Assembly (NCBI GenBank): GCA_903772945.1
Contig: CAICTM010000861.1
Span: 1 to 45,090 of the forward strand
Direction: 5' to 3'
DNA length: 45,090 nt
DNA from: Seminavis robusta
Lineage: Eukaryota > Bacillariophyta > Bacillariophyceae > Naviculales > Naviculaceae
Within the stretch, counting starts at the first letter, position 1, and every line of letters starts with the position of its first letter. Below are positions 9,413 to 19,618 of the stretch, in pieces. The notes beneath the pieces are model-generated. The model saw only the letters and a list, made by a program, of their open reading frames with translations, ran no database searches and had not been told where the DNA came from. Made by a program: the position numbers and the translations under genes.

Positions 9413-10116
9413 GTTGTTGTAATCGATCCCTCGTCGTTGTCTCTCGCTCTTTTTTGTTGTTGTGTTGGGAAATGTGATGTGTGCACAGCAGGCCAAACGA
9501 TGCGAGTTTGTCCGTTCTAGTCTTCCCACCAACTCTCTCACTCACTTACTCACTCCTTTCTTTTCTGCAGAAGCTTCCTGTAAAGTACCGTACAGCTCCT
9601 TTAGAAGCTTGTACTACCACCGCACTTTACCATGCCAATGACATCTCTCTTTCCCTCGCTCGATCTCAACCGACAACAACACCTTGTGTGGGGTGCTCTC
9701 AGGTTTTTGTGTGAAGGCGATGTGCGCCGTGGAACACGGTTGTTTGACACCGAGGAAGCGAAGACCCTCATTAGCGTTAACCTTTTTTAAAACAAATGAC
9801 GTGTACATATTTTGAGCGAGAGTTCTGAAAGAGTTCTGAAAGAGCGAATTTTTACTTCTTGTTCTTTGAAAACATCATCATGTGTTGTTGCTTCAGTCGT
9901 CATTCCGTTTTGGCGACCATGTTGGTGAAGCAATCGTCCACAATGCCAAATTTAATTTTGTGTGGAGTTGACAGAGAAAGTGAGAAAGATCTAGCTAGAG
10001 CAAGGAACAAGGTGGTTTAACTTGAAGGTTCAACCAAAGCAACAAGGGATCAGCTAGTTGTAGCTAACTACGTTTCCAGGAAACTAGAGAGATATTGCAT
10101 CCAGTGAAGCGTGACC
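9413..10116. other. Divergent intergenic region with pyrimidine-rich runs
   Basis: Lies between the starts of two divergent genes. Holds a CTCACT-type simple run (9535-9562), AAGTACCGTACAG near 9587, and an imperfect repeat GAGTTCTGAAAGAG (9827-9845). No gene is apparent; promoters for both neighbours should lie here. Confidence 0.45.
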
Positions 10117-12087
10117 ATGAGCACTAGTATGCATGGTAGCAATAGTCCTGAAGCCACCGAAGTGCTGCAAGTCCGCGTGATGGATTGGATCACGGACTCT
10201 CCTTCGGAGCAACAAGCTCACATTGAACGAATGCAAGGATTCTCGCAACGAATTCGACACTTGGAAATCCGCTTGACGGGATGGACGCTGAATCAGAATC
10301 GACGACTGCACGTGGGCCTCAACACGGTCCCCACCATTCTAGAATCCATCATCATGGCGCCTGATCATCATTGGAAGCAGCATGCCAGAGTGGAAGAATT
10401 GACAATTGATCTGGAATGCTTATCGTCGTCGTCGTCTCAATCTCAAACAACAATAATAAAACAAGCATTGCGAACATTTTGCAATCTCATCACGACGCCA
10501 CACACTACGACTTGTGCGTATGGATGTTGCTCGACGTGCCTGCAAAAGTTGACCATTTTGTGCTCGGGAGAAGAAGATATTTCCAGTCATGCCTTGCGGT
10601 ATTTGGGAAGATCCTTACGCAATCTGAGCTCTGTCACGACCCTCCGGTTATCGGGTATGAATCCGGACCATTTAGCCATTGTCCTCAACAGTATGAAAGC
10701 GGAGCTCCATTCGTGCCTGGAAGACTGTTTGCAAGTAACATGTCACTCTTCATGCTTGGAAGATTGCTTGCAAGTGGCAACATGTCCCTGTGGGTCCAAG
10801 AATCAAGATGACGATAATAATGACGACCAAAACAACAATAATCAGCGACCTTGTCCACGGATATTGCCACCGAGTTGCTGCGATCCCTACGAAGCAGTTC
10901 CCTATACCATGGAGGAAACGTCCGCCTTCGACGACGAACGCTTTCCCAAACAACTGGAACTGCATCGAATACGACTCTCCCACAAAGCCATTGCCAATCT
11001 TGTCTATCTACTGGTGGAGGAAAGTCAATCCTCCATTACCAAGCTGGTCATTCGAGATTGTCTTTCTGCCACGGACGATTTGGGTTTTTTGATCTTTCTC
11101 GCCAAGGGACATTCCGTCTTGCAAGAACTCACATTGGACCGACATCGGATTCGGACCTTTTGGGGAGAATCGGCATGGTGGAATCCCTGTACGCGAGTAC
11201 CCAGTCCTTCGTTACTAATGGGGCGAAGACAACGACTCCATACCATTCGTCTCTTGGACTGTCAGGGGGCACGCTTGGTACTGGAACAAATTTCGGCGTC
11301 GTTGGTACCTAATAATGGCAATCCAGGACTGCAACGACTGGTACTGCAGTACTCGTCCATGGAAACCTGTTCCATGACAATTCATGCACTGAATGCGCTC
11401 TTTTTGGCCACGGTCATTCGCAACCGTCCATCCACATTGCTCGAACTACAGGTGGTGGCCGCCAGTCCGCATCCCGAATCATCCTATCGATTGCATCAGT
11501 TGGCAGCCTTTTTGGGGCATCCACTCTGTTCCCTACAGTCACTGAGTTTGCATTTGGGCGCTAGTCCGTATCATCTGGATACACTGGGGGATCGACTCGG
11601 TGACAACAACTGCCTCCAAAGTTTGACACTGTCGGGAGATGATCCACTCGATAGGACCATGCTGGAGTGCTTCGTGTCCATGTTGGACAGTGCACCCAAG
11701 CTTACATCTTTAGAGTTGGACTTTTGTGAAATGGATAATCGAGATGACGAGGTACTGCAACTCTTTGAGGAGAATACTACTTTGGAAGAGATTCGAGTCC
11801 AAGGGGATAGCATCCGACACAGCAATTCACTGGCATTTATGGGACTCCGCAATCGAATTCGCAAGAACATGCTGGTGAGGCGGCCAGAAGCCGATCATTT
11901 GTGGAACGATATTCTGGGCATTCTGCTGGATTGGGAACAGCGACAAGAAGAAGAAAGTTTTGGTGGTGCGGACAGCAAGCGACGGTTGACGTCGAGAAAT
12001 CGCGGCTTGGTCTTTGCGTCGGGGGTGTGGTTTGCACTGACGGAATGTCCCGTGCTGGTGGAGGACATTGCAAAGAAGGGTCTCTGA
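10117..12087 (+). CDS. Leucine-rich (RNI/LRR-like) protein of unknown function
   Basis: The 656-residue intronless protein starts at the ATG at 10117 (an in-frame GTG lies at 10111). Irregular leucine-rich segments of ribonuclease-inhibitor type recur along it, for example LTKLVIRDCLS-like, LQELTLDRHRI, LHTIRLLDCQGA, LQSLSLHLGAS, LQSLTLSGDD, LTSLELDFCEM and TTLEEIRVQGDS. The C-terminal region (residues ~580-656) is less repetitive. A Cys-rich insertion near residues 200-235 contains a tandem SCLEDCLQV unit, followed by an Asp/Asn/Gln-rich stretch. No signal peptide or membrane helix is visible, so it is probably intracellular and a protein-binding scaffold. Such proteins are numerous in diatoms; the partner is unknown. 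Confidence 0.75.
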   Translation: MSTSMHGSNSPEATEVLQVRVMDWITDSPSEQQAHIERMQGFSQRIRHLEIRLTGWTLNQNRRLHVGLNTVPTILESIIMAPDHHWKQHARVEELTIDLECLSSSSSQSQTTIIKQALRTFCNLITTPHTTTCAYGCCSTCLQKLTILCSGEEDISSHALRYLGRSLRNLSSVTTLRLSGMNPDHLAIVLNSMKAELHSCLEDCLQVTCHSSCLEDCLQVATCPCGSKNQDDDNNDDQNNNNQRPCPRILPPSCCDPYEAVPYTMEETSAFDDERFPKQLELHRIRLSHKAIANLVYLLVEESQSSITKLVIRDCLSATDDLGFLIFLAKGHSVLQELTLDRHRIRTFWGESAWWNPCTRVPSPSLLMGRRQRLHTIRLLDCQGARLVLEQISASLVPNNGNPGLQRLVLQYSSMETCSMTIHALNALFLATVIRNRPSTLLELQVVAASPHPESSYRLHQLAAFLGHPLCSLQSLSLHLGASPYHLDTLGDRLGDNNCLQSLTLSGDDPLDRTMLECFVSMLDSAPKLTSLELDFCEMDNRDDEVLQLFEENTTLEEIRVQGDSIRHSNSLAFMGLRNRIRKNMLVRRPEADHLWNDILGILLDWEQRQEEESFGGADSKRRLTSRNRGLVFASGVWFALTECPVLVEDIAKKGL

Positions 12088-12398
12088 AGTGGCGTTCTAC
12101 CGTAGTACTGCTGAAGGTCCTCCTCCTCCACCATGCCCGTGGGTGTTCATTTGCACCTACACGCATACTCTTGTTTTTCATTGGAGTGTTCATGTGGTGT
12201 GAAAAGTTTCTGGCTTGTTCGCCAGGATGTGTATATTATTGTTGACAAGGCTGTGTTGAACGGCCAAGTTCAAGCTCATCATGTAATGTTATCATAATGA
12301 AGGAAGCTGTGTTGTATAATGAAATCATGTATTTATAGTTGTGCAAGTTATGCAATGCTTGGCAAAGCTTCTAAGGGTGGCTTCCGGTGGTAGCTAGC

Positions 12399-13409
12399 TC
12401 AGATGAGGTTACGAGCAGCAATCAGCTCGACGAATTCATCGGAAAGCGCCATGATTCGCTTCAAACGAGCAATGCTGGAATCGGCTTCGAATCGAATAGA
12501 TGCTTGTCGGGCAACTCGTCGTTGCTCCCAATCCGACGCGGCCTCTTCCCTTGCCCGAATGCGTTGTTCCCGGTTGATGAGGTACGCGGCGTATCGTTCT
12601 TTGGTCTTGCGCTCCAGGGTAATGGGTGTTTCGGGTACCGCTGGTGGCGGGCTGGAAGCTTGGAGTGAGAGGCTGACTACTCGAGGAATGGGACGCGGGG
12701 AGGAGGCTGCTGGATCGTTACCAGTAGCCGTGCTGCCAGGCTGAGTCGAAGACTCTGTTTGGACAGTATCGTCGTCTTTGGGGATGACCACTGGCTTTCT
12801 TGAAGTTTGGATCATCTTGGGAGCCGGGATTTCCTTGTCTTGTTGTGCCTTGGTGGCGGCCACGGCGTCCCTCTTTCCCCTTTGTGTGGCTGCGCGGCGA
12901 GCCTTGGCGGTAACATCGCGACACAAGGCAGCGACCCGTTCGTGGTCAAAGGGGATATGGAGATAATTTGCTCGCCTGACAAGGGGATACGGACTGTGCT
13001 GAAACTCTGTGCCGTCGATACCCTTTTGGCGGTCTTGCTCGTCAAGAACTTTATTGACACAATCCCGATGATTCACAAAACGTTCCCAGGCGCCTTGGTC
13101 GGTCATGGTCTCCAAGCCACGCACAGTCTCGTCGAGGGGGCATGGGTTCTTGTTGCTGGAGGAGCAGATGGACGCAATCGTTTCATTGTCCATTCGAATC
13201 TCTCGCAACTCTGCTGGAGAGTACCAGATATCTTCTCTTGGAACTCCATCGTAAGGATTGGACAAGTCCTGGGATGTTTCCTCTACCGGGCTCCAGGTCA
13301 CCCGCTTGACCTCGCTGTCATCTTCATAGATCGATTTTCGTTCTGCGACCTTGCTAGAAGTGCGCCTCAAACTGTTGTTCTGGTTGTATCGAATTTGAAC
13401 TTGCACCAT
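12399..13409 (-). CDS. Conserved diatom-type protein of unknown function
   Basis: The 336-residue soluble protein starts at the ATG at 13409. It has an ordered N-terminal region with VKRVTWSPVEET, then EDIWYSPAELREIR (residues ~60-73), CPLDETVRGLETM, and a helical part with NKVLDEQDRQKGIDG. Next comes an Ala/Arg/Lys-rich helix (AKARRAATQRGKRDAVAA), a low-complexity Pro/Ser/Thr linker, and a C-terminal coiled region rich in Arg and Glu. The combination of IWYS-x-x-E, an RGLE box and a VL-x-EQ-x-x-Q helix recurs, from memory, in many diatom proteins of unknown function; a database search should confirm this. It converges with the LRR gene, 311 bp apart. No catalytic motif is recognised. Confidence 0.7.
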   Translation of the reverse strand: MVQVQIRYNQNNSLRRTSSKVAERKSIYEDDSEVKRVTWSPVEETSQDLSNPYDGVPREDIWYSPAELREIRMDNETIASICSSSNKNPCPLDETVRGLETMTDQGAWERFVNHRDCVNKVLDEQDRQKGIDGTEFQHSPYPLVRRANYLHIPFDHERVAALCRDVTAKARRAATQRGKRDAVAATKAQQDKEIPAPKMIQTSRKPVVIPKDDDTVQTESSTQPGSTATGNDPAASSPRPIPRVVSLSLQASSPPPAVPETPITLERKTKERYAAYLINREQRIRAREEAASDWEQRRVARQASIRFEADSSIARLKRIMALSDEFVELIAARNLI

Positions 13410-15485
13410 CTTTTATGTATGCTTTCTTTGTTTTGTTGGTTATGTTTTGCTTTCTTGTTCTGGATGGTTGATTTTATGAGCCTGTTCTGGTGTTCAGGTG
13501 CTGTGGGATCGGAACAGTCTTGCGGTTCCTGGGCTGAGCGCTATTGAAACAATCTTGGTTGCATGAGTAGCATGATTGACTTGTGGCCATTGACTCACAT
13601 TCCTTCAGGTTCCAACCGCGAATGGACGTTGTTGCTCTGCAGGATAGTTGTAGGATTTATACCCACGCGCCGAGAATCTCAACAGCTATGAATACTAGGT
13701 ATTTGACCTGTAAATGAGCTGTAAATGTTACCTTGCTCTTCATCTCCTCTCCTATGTGACAACTATGTGACTGATGGGATTCCACGAATGAATGGTGGTG
13801 AGAATTATCAATTCAGTTCAAGTATGATGGTTACTGTACAAAAGCATCGATGGAACTTTTGATGGGTCTTTGTGTGGTACCGTAAGGACAGACACGGGTT
13901 ACTGGAACGGCTACAAAAACCTGGAGTGGTACCGGTAACATGAACCAGTTATTACTTAGTTTTGATCCAGTTCAGCTCAATTAGCAAGCTCGAGAGTGCC
14001 AGATAGCTAGCTGGGGAGCTCTTACCACCAGCAACCCACAGGTCCTTCAAAACGAGCTGCGCCTTGTCTGCATACGCAGCTACAGGTTGTCTTCCCCGAG
14101 CGAGTGCATGCTCCAGTGGCGCTACGTATTGTTTGCTGGGTATAGCTACTATGGTCGCTCGATCTAGTATCGGCCATTCGGCAACTAACTACCAAGCACT
14201 TGCAAGTTTCATCTATGTATCGAATTCTCTGCTACCTGGCCATGTCTAGCAGTGATGCAAAAGGGTGCCTAATGTTTCTCCTTGTTGACTATTCAAACGT
14301 CTTGCTTGTCTTGTAAATGTTGACTCGTAAGCAACAAAAGTTTAACATCGAGCCGCCCAGGAAACTAGTTCCAACAAGGGAACCTGGTCTGCCTGTTGTG
14401 CCACTTCTTGCTTGCTCTGGCTGCCAAGAGGTTCGCTCGAGCGATCAAGCCCACAGTTGCAATGGTACGATGTTGCTTGCCCTCTTCATTTCTCGCTCGT
14501 TCGCTGCTACTATTTTGCCAGGTTAATAGTACTCCAAAAGATTGACGGACAGGACCTTTACGTTTCAACAAGAAAACAGAACCAGGAGGTTGGCAACTCG
14601 GCAACAAGATCACAGTGGCTGGTTTCATCCACTGTTCCTTCCGAGAGCAACCAAGAAAGTAGAGCTATTCTTGGCTGGAGGTTCCACTACCAGCCACAAC
14701 TAGCTACTGCACTAACCGGTTGCTGAAAACAAGAAGCCTTTGCGAGTTGGCTGCAAGAAGAACAAAACTCGGCATGAACCGGGGAAGTAAATGATTCAAT
14801 GATTCAGTGGCTTCGGGCTGACAGTGCATACGTGTACAGTTGCTGTGTTGGCTGGATCTTCTCAAGTAGCTACATGTGGGTAGCGTTGACGGTGGCGAAC
14901 TCTCTTTCAGCCTGAAGAGGCGCAACAAGCAAACAAAGAAGTTCACGTAGGGACGAGCTTGAGTAGAGTTTCCGAGGCCGGATAGCCAAGGCAGCGACTG
15001 GCCAGCCAGCTAGCTAGGGTGGACAAGCGCGCGGGGAAACAAGTAGCCCACAAGAGCTTCGCCAGCTTTTTGCACTTACAGCGTAGTTAGCTAGCTAGAA
15101 CGTCCTTCAAAAGATGATGTAGACTCTACATGTACATTGTAGCTAGACGATGATGTTGCAAGCAAGAAGAACTGGCTGCTGCAGTCCAGACCTGGGCAAT
15201 GGGGATATAGGAATGCTATTAAGTTCTGGCTGACAAGTAGTATAAAGGACTCGTTTACTAGTTCCAAATCTATCGCTCGAGCAACCTTTCCGCGAATGAA
15301 TACTAGCAGCCACAATGCCATTTGCAAGCAAGGCATGCATGGCAGCAATGCGGCTGCCTACCTGTGCATTTGACCGAAAAGAACCCCGTTGAGCGACGAC
15401 GTTACCGTACTAGCAGCCCGTAGCCAGGAACGGTGCTACCGGTAGCTAAAACTAGGTAGCCGGGCACTTGAAAAGAGCTTTTTGC
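13410..15485. other. 2-kb gene-free region left of the Harbinger element
   Basis: I find no credible gene; open frames are short and unrelated to anything recognised. The stretch is rich in palindromic short motifs: GGTACCGTA (13877), GGTACCGGTA (13928), TAGCTAGCTGG (14003), CCAGCTAGCTAGG (15006), TTAGCTAGCTAG (15086) and CTACCGGTAGCT (15435). It ends at the TAA target duplication of the transposon. Confidence 0.55.
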
Positions 15486-15488
15486 TAA

Positions 15489-15506
15489 GGCTCAGTTTCA
15501 ACTACT
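15489..15506 (+). repeat. Harbinger left terminal inverted repeat
   Basis: Eighteen bases, GGCTCAGTTTCAACTACT, immediately after TAA at 15486-15488. Perfect inverted match to 19598-19615. Confidence 0.93.
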
Positions 15507-15757
15507 TTTTGAGAATTGTTGAATCGGACATTTGGAGGCCATTTCCATGAGGCCCTAATCGAGATCACCCAAGACCACTTTCAACTAGTCAGTTGCCAAT
15601 TCGGAAAATGTGACTCCCACCAAGGGCCACGTGGCAATGGAAAACCAAAAACCAATGATACCCAATGCGAAATCCAATGCCAACGGGGAATGCAAGGTTG
15701 ATTGTGTCATGTTTGTCTGCCATAGAATTCGGTAACCAAGTAGACAAAAGTGAGACA

Positions 15758-17201
15758 ATGTTCATTTGTTGCCTTATCCTCGTGGTGTCTTTGGTGTTAC
15801 CTTTTGTATCAAGTGTAAAGGACCATCCTCTTGAGGAGTTGTGCAATTTCGCTCAGGCCTCTGTGTCGTTGTTGTCTGCCGCCGATCCTGGTCTGTTAGA
15901 ACACATTGGCGACACTCGAGGAGGAGGAGGCCACACCAGAACAGGAAGAGGAAGTATGTTAATGACATCTTCAACGAGCTTGGACCTCATTACGTCAGAC
16001 GAGCTTACCGGATGGAACAGTTCTTTTTGGAAGTTGTTCGTTGCTGAAGCCGTTCCTTGAACCTTCGAAGAAGAGGAAGTCATGGAAGAGTGGTGCCAAG
16101 AACGGCCTCATCCCATTGCCGAGCAAAGTCAGTTCAGCAATTAGGTATTTTGCTGGTGGAGCTGCGTATGACATTGCTGTCGTTCATGGAATAGGCCATA
16201 CGGACGTGTACCGCAGTATCTGGAAGGTTGTGGACGCCGTCAACAAATGCCCGCAGCTTGATTTTTCTTATCCAACTGATCATAAAGAACAGCAGAAGAT
16301 TGCAGATGGATTTAAGAAAACCAGTCGGGGTGTGTTTGAGTGTTGCGGTGGAGCAGTGGACGGCATCTTGATCTGGACAGAAAGGCCAAGGAGAAAGTGT
16401 GAGGATGCAGATGGGACCAAGAAATTCTTCTGTGGTCGCAAGAAGAAGTTCGGGTTGAACATGCAGGGGACCTGTGACGCTCACCGTAGATTCCTTGATA
16501 TTTATGTGAAGCATCCTGGCTCGACGTCTGACTATCTTGCTTGGACATCATCTCCCCTTTACCACAGCATCGAGCGAGAAGGATTCATGAAAAAAGGAAT
16601 TTGTCTCTTCGGAGATAATGCATACGTCAATACACCCACATGGCAACTCCATACAAGGCTGTGGATCGGCAAAGGACTCTACAACTACTTCCACTCCAAC
16701 GTGCGCATCACCATCGAGTGTGCTTTTGGAATGCTGGTCCGACGCTGGGGAATCTTGATGCGTGCCTTCCCGACAGCTCTTTCCATCGCCAAAGTGACAG
16801 CCATCGTGCGCTGCCTTTGCCGCCTGCACAACTTCTGCATCAATGAGCGATTGGAGAGGATGGCAACAAATTCGCAAGTGGATTCTCCTTCTGAAGAGTG
16901 CACTGAGGAAGTGGCCGAACGTCTTGCAAGTGATGAGATGAACATCGTTGTGGGCGAGGGAGGAATGCGCATGGAGAGCAACAGCGATGAATACCGACCG
17001 GTGGGATTACTCGACGGAGGCCACCATTTTGATGACGTTTCTTACTGGTCTAGGGCTTATCGAAAGAAGAAGAATGGAGAAACTTTACCCAGAGAGCTAT
17101 GCACGAAACGATCCAACGCCAGGGCCTGCAGCGACCAACACCCAAACACTGGATTGGAGATACTCCTGCTCGCTCTTATCAAACTTAGTTGCTATAGATA
17201 A
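15758..17201 (+). pseudogene. PIF/Harbinger (HARBI1-like) DDE transposase, N-terminus frameshifted
   Basis: The main frame (16041-17201) carries the transposase core. It includes ALRYFAGG-like (AIRYFAGGAAYDIAVVHGIG) and VYRSIWKVVDAVN, then first acidic residue Asp in GAVDGILI (~16359), second Asp in LFGDNAYVN (~16614), and Glu in ITIECAFGMLVRRWGIL (~16716). This main frame has no usable ATG before the core. The missing N-terminal part lies in other frames: KYVNDIFNELGPHYVRRAYRMEQ (about 15950-16020), then SSFWKL in a second frame, then KPFLEPSKK in the main frame. At least two single-base-type shifts therefore fall between about 16015 and 16045, and a third probably lies near 15935. An intron explanation is unlikely over such short distances. 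All DDE residues persist in the core, so decay looks recent. Confidence 0.85.
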
Positions 17202-17620
17202 TCATTACTTAGCACATGAGCCCAGACATATCTTCCATGATGATTGCATTGACCAGGCTCGTGCAAGAAAGCGCTTCGGTCCTGCAGGAACGTGCAGGAA
17301 CGTTTGTCAACGCATCGCCAAATTAGAGAGAGGACCAACTGTTTGCGACCGACTCTTTTTGACAGAGATGGACGAAGCGAGGAACTTGGTTGGTGCATCC
17401 TAAGTCTACTATTCTAATCTCTAAGTCCAGCACATTTGTCAAACGTTTCAAACTATCTCTTTATATCACCGGAGGCAACAAGAACTCCTTACCGAATACT
17501 CACATCGTTGCCACCACCGCACTACAATCGCTTTCTTTGTAAAGCAAGAACAAGCAAACAACCAACCACCATGGCGCTCCTCAATAGCCAACTGAAGTTG
17601 CCCTCGATCCTGCCACAATA

Positions 17621-17680
17621 TCATCACATCACCACCACCATCATCATCACCATCATCATCGTCATCACTGTCATCACTGT
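17621..17680. repeat. CAT/ATC trinucleotide microsatellite
   Basis: Sixty bases of mixed (ATC)n/(ACC)n repeat between the two convergent Harbinger genes. On the minus strand it would read as poly-Asp, giving a spurious open frame. Confidence 0.8.
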
Positions 17681-17701
17681 CCAACATCTGGGCGACAACA
17701 T

Positions 17702-19090
17702 TCACTTGAAAAGGAACTGCTCGCTTGGTCTTCTTCTTCTCTTTTTTGGCTCCAACGCATCTTCGCAATCCAAGGTATCAAGGCATTCCTGGATGGCTGT
17801 GCAGTTGGCTTCAAGCATACGGATGCGTCCCATGTACAACTCGCTCAAGGTGGTGCTCTTTGTTTTCATCACTTTGAGCTGGGACTCGAAAAGTTTCTCT
17901 TGTGTCTCGCGGAGTTCCTTCCAGATAGCCGCACGCGACATGGTGTGCATGGCAAGGCTCATCTTTGCACGGAAGAAACCAAGGGCTCTTTCATCCACCT
18001 TCCTCTTTCGAGCGCTGGCATTATCCGACGGAGCGACCGAGGAACAGGCCACTGTACTGGCAGCACAAGATTCAGAGATAACCGACATTACATTCTTCAG
18101 AATCTCTTGGTCATCGGAAACATGCCACAAGTACAGAATGTGCTCCTTGGTTTGGGAGTCTAGGAAATTTGCCCTGTTGTCACCGCACTGCAACAAATCT
18201 TCTCCAAGATGACCGAACTCCTCATCTTCCTGAACACGCTGGCCAAATCCATTTCCACTGAGTTCCCATTTCGCGATGATCTTGATTAACTTGGCACGAC
18301 AGTCACCCCAGCGGCGCTTCACCTCATCAGGAGTTATGGCCCCCGGCATATGTTCGAAAGAACAATCCAAGACTTCAGCAAATGAAAAGTGAAGATCAGG
18401 TAAGCAGCGAGAGAACACCTCATGCTCATTGTCATTGAATAAACGGGCAACTGATTCATATACCGTTTCGGGCCTGTCTTCTGAATTGCGAGCATCTAAC
18501 TCCTCTCTGTCACCCAGCCTGTGCATCTCAAGGAACTTTTCACGGATGGATCGTCAACATACCTCAATCATACGTTGGCTTGTTGCTCGGTGAAGCCTTT
18601 CCTTCTTTTCCTTCTTATCACTCTTCTTCACTCTTCTCCTTTTGTGCCTCGCAGCAGTGGGCCCTCATCAGAAGATCGAAGAGTTTCAGCTCTTCTTTCA
18701 TGACAAAGGCACGATCGTTATGGTTCTGGAGTGGATGGGCCTGCAGCCACCCAAGACACTTCTTCCTTTCCCAGTTGCCACACTTCGGTCCAGGAACAAT
18801 GCCCTCTAGGATGCAGCGGCGGCGGATCTCCTCACAGAAATGCTTCTGCGTTGGAACACCTTCTTCTTCAATTTCATGGAGCAGTAGGGCTCCACTTCCA
18901 CGTTGCCAGCTTCACGTAGGTCAAATGTCTTCAGACCAATACACATTGCCAAGAGATCGGCAGCCTTTTCACCACCGCATTTGTAATACCTTTCTGTAGG
19001 CCCAACAACACCTTGGTCTGGATGCACTGCTCCGAGTTCGTGGTAAGGAATGGAGGTCAAAGGACGCTCGTTAGTTGTTTCTTCACTCAT
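17702..19090 (-). pseudogene. Harbinger companion Myb/SANT-type DNA-binding protein, interrupted
   Basis: It starts at the ATG at 19090 (MSEETTNERPLTSIPYHEL) and can be followed to the stop at 17702, but not in one frame. Protein-like sequence shifts frame near 18846-18850 (KVFQRR to KHFCEEIRRRC) and again near 18611-18630 (QKEKSEEE to SDKKEKKERLH). An in-frame TGA follows at 18556-18554. The downstream open part (18526-17702, 274 residues) holds the trihelix/Myb-like block VYESVARLFND, ITPDEVKRRWGDCRAKLIKI and NGFGQR, then a helical C-terminal half and a basic end (EPKKRRRRPSEQF). In this superfamily the partner helps bring the transposase to the ends or to the nucleus. The three defects suggest it is dead, as is the transposase. 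Confidence 0.75.
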
Positions 19091-19597
19091 GGTTCCTCTA
19101 TTATTTCTTGTTTCGTCTCTTCAAATCCAGGAATTATGATGCAAGTCTGTTAACTCGACAGAAAGCAATGACAATGACAATGCGACTGCTTACCGAACCT
19201 ACACACAAGCCTGGTTGGCTTCATGCCGAACCGGTAGGGGTAAGTAGCCTTCTTGGTACGGGCCATTGGTGCTATTACGTTGGTTGTATGAGATTATATG
19301 CTACTCACATTGTCATTGTTGACTTCTAAATTTGTTGGTTTCTTTCCAAGCTGCGACAAAGAAAGCAGATTGATGATGATTCTTCCAGAATGTTCCCCAA
19401 CATGACTTGGCTGGTGTCTGGGTGGGCCAATCAAAATGGTCGGGGGAAGCCAAACCTGAATTCACCTTTGCGCAGACGGAGGCCGTTGGAGTTTGCCCAA
19501 ACCTGAATTCAGGTTGGCTGCAAAGGCCTCTTTGGGAGACATTCTGACATCCTCATCTTCAACAAGGCCCGATTCTCCGATTTGACCCTCATTTTGG

Positions 19598-19615
19598 AGT
19601 AGTTGAAACTGAGCC
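19598..19615 (-). repeat. Harbinger right terminal inverted repeat
   Basis: Exact reverse complement of 15489-15506, followed directly by TAA at 19616-19618. Confidence 0.93.
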
Positions 19616-19618
19616 TAA

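Larger units (their letters stand above)
15489..19615. mobile_element. PIF/Harbinger DNA transposon, complete ends, 4127 bp
   Basis: The termini are perfect 18-bp inverted repeats, GGCTCAGTTTCAACTACT at 15489-15506 and its complement at 19598-19615, with weaker similarity continuing inward. The element is flanked by the 3-bp target duplication TAA (15486-15488 and 19616-19618), which is diagnostic for PIF/Harbinger. Inside lie the two expected genes, a DDE transposase (plus) and a Myb/SANT-type companion (minus), in convergent order. Both reading frames are disrupted, so the copy is probably not autonomous, though its ends could still be mobilised in trans. A CAT-repeat tract lies between the genes. 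Confidence 0.93.

Noticed and set aside
17466..17768. Minus-strand frame with poly-Asp
   Set aside because: Produced by the CAT/ATC microsatellite between the two Harbinger genes.
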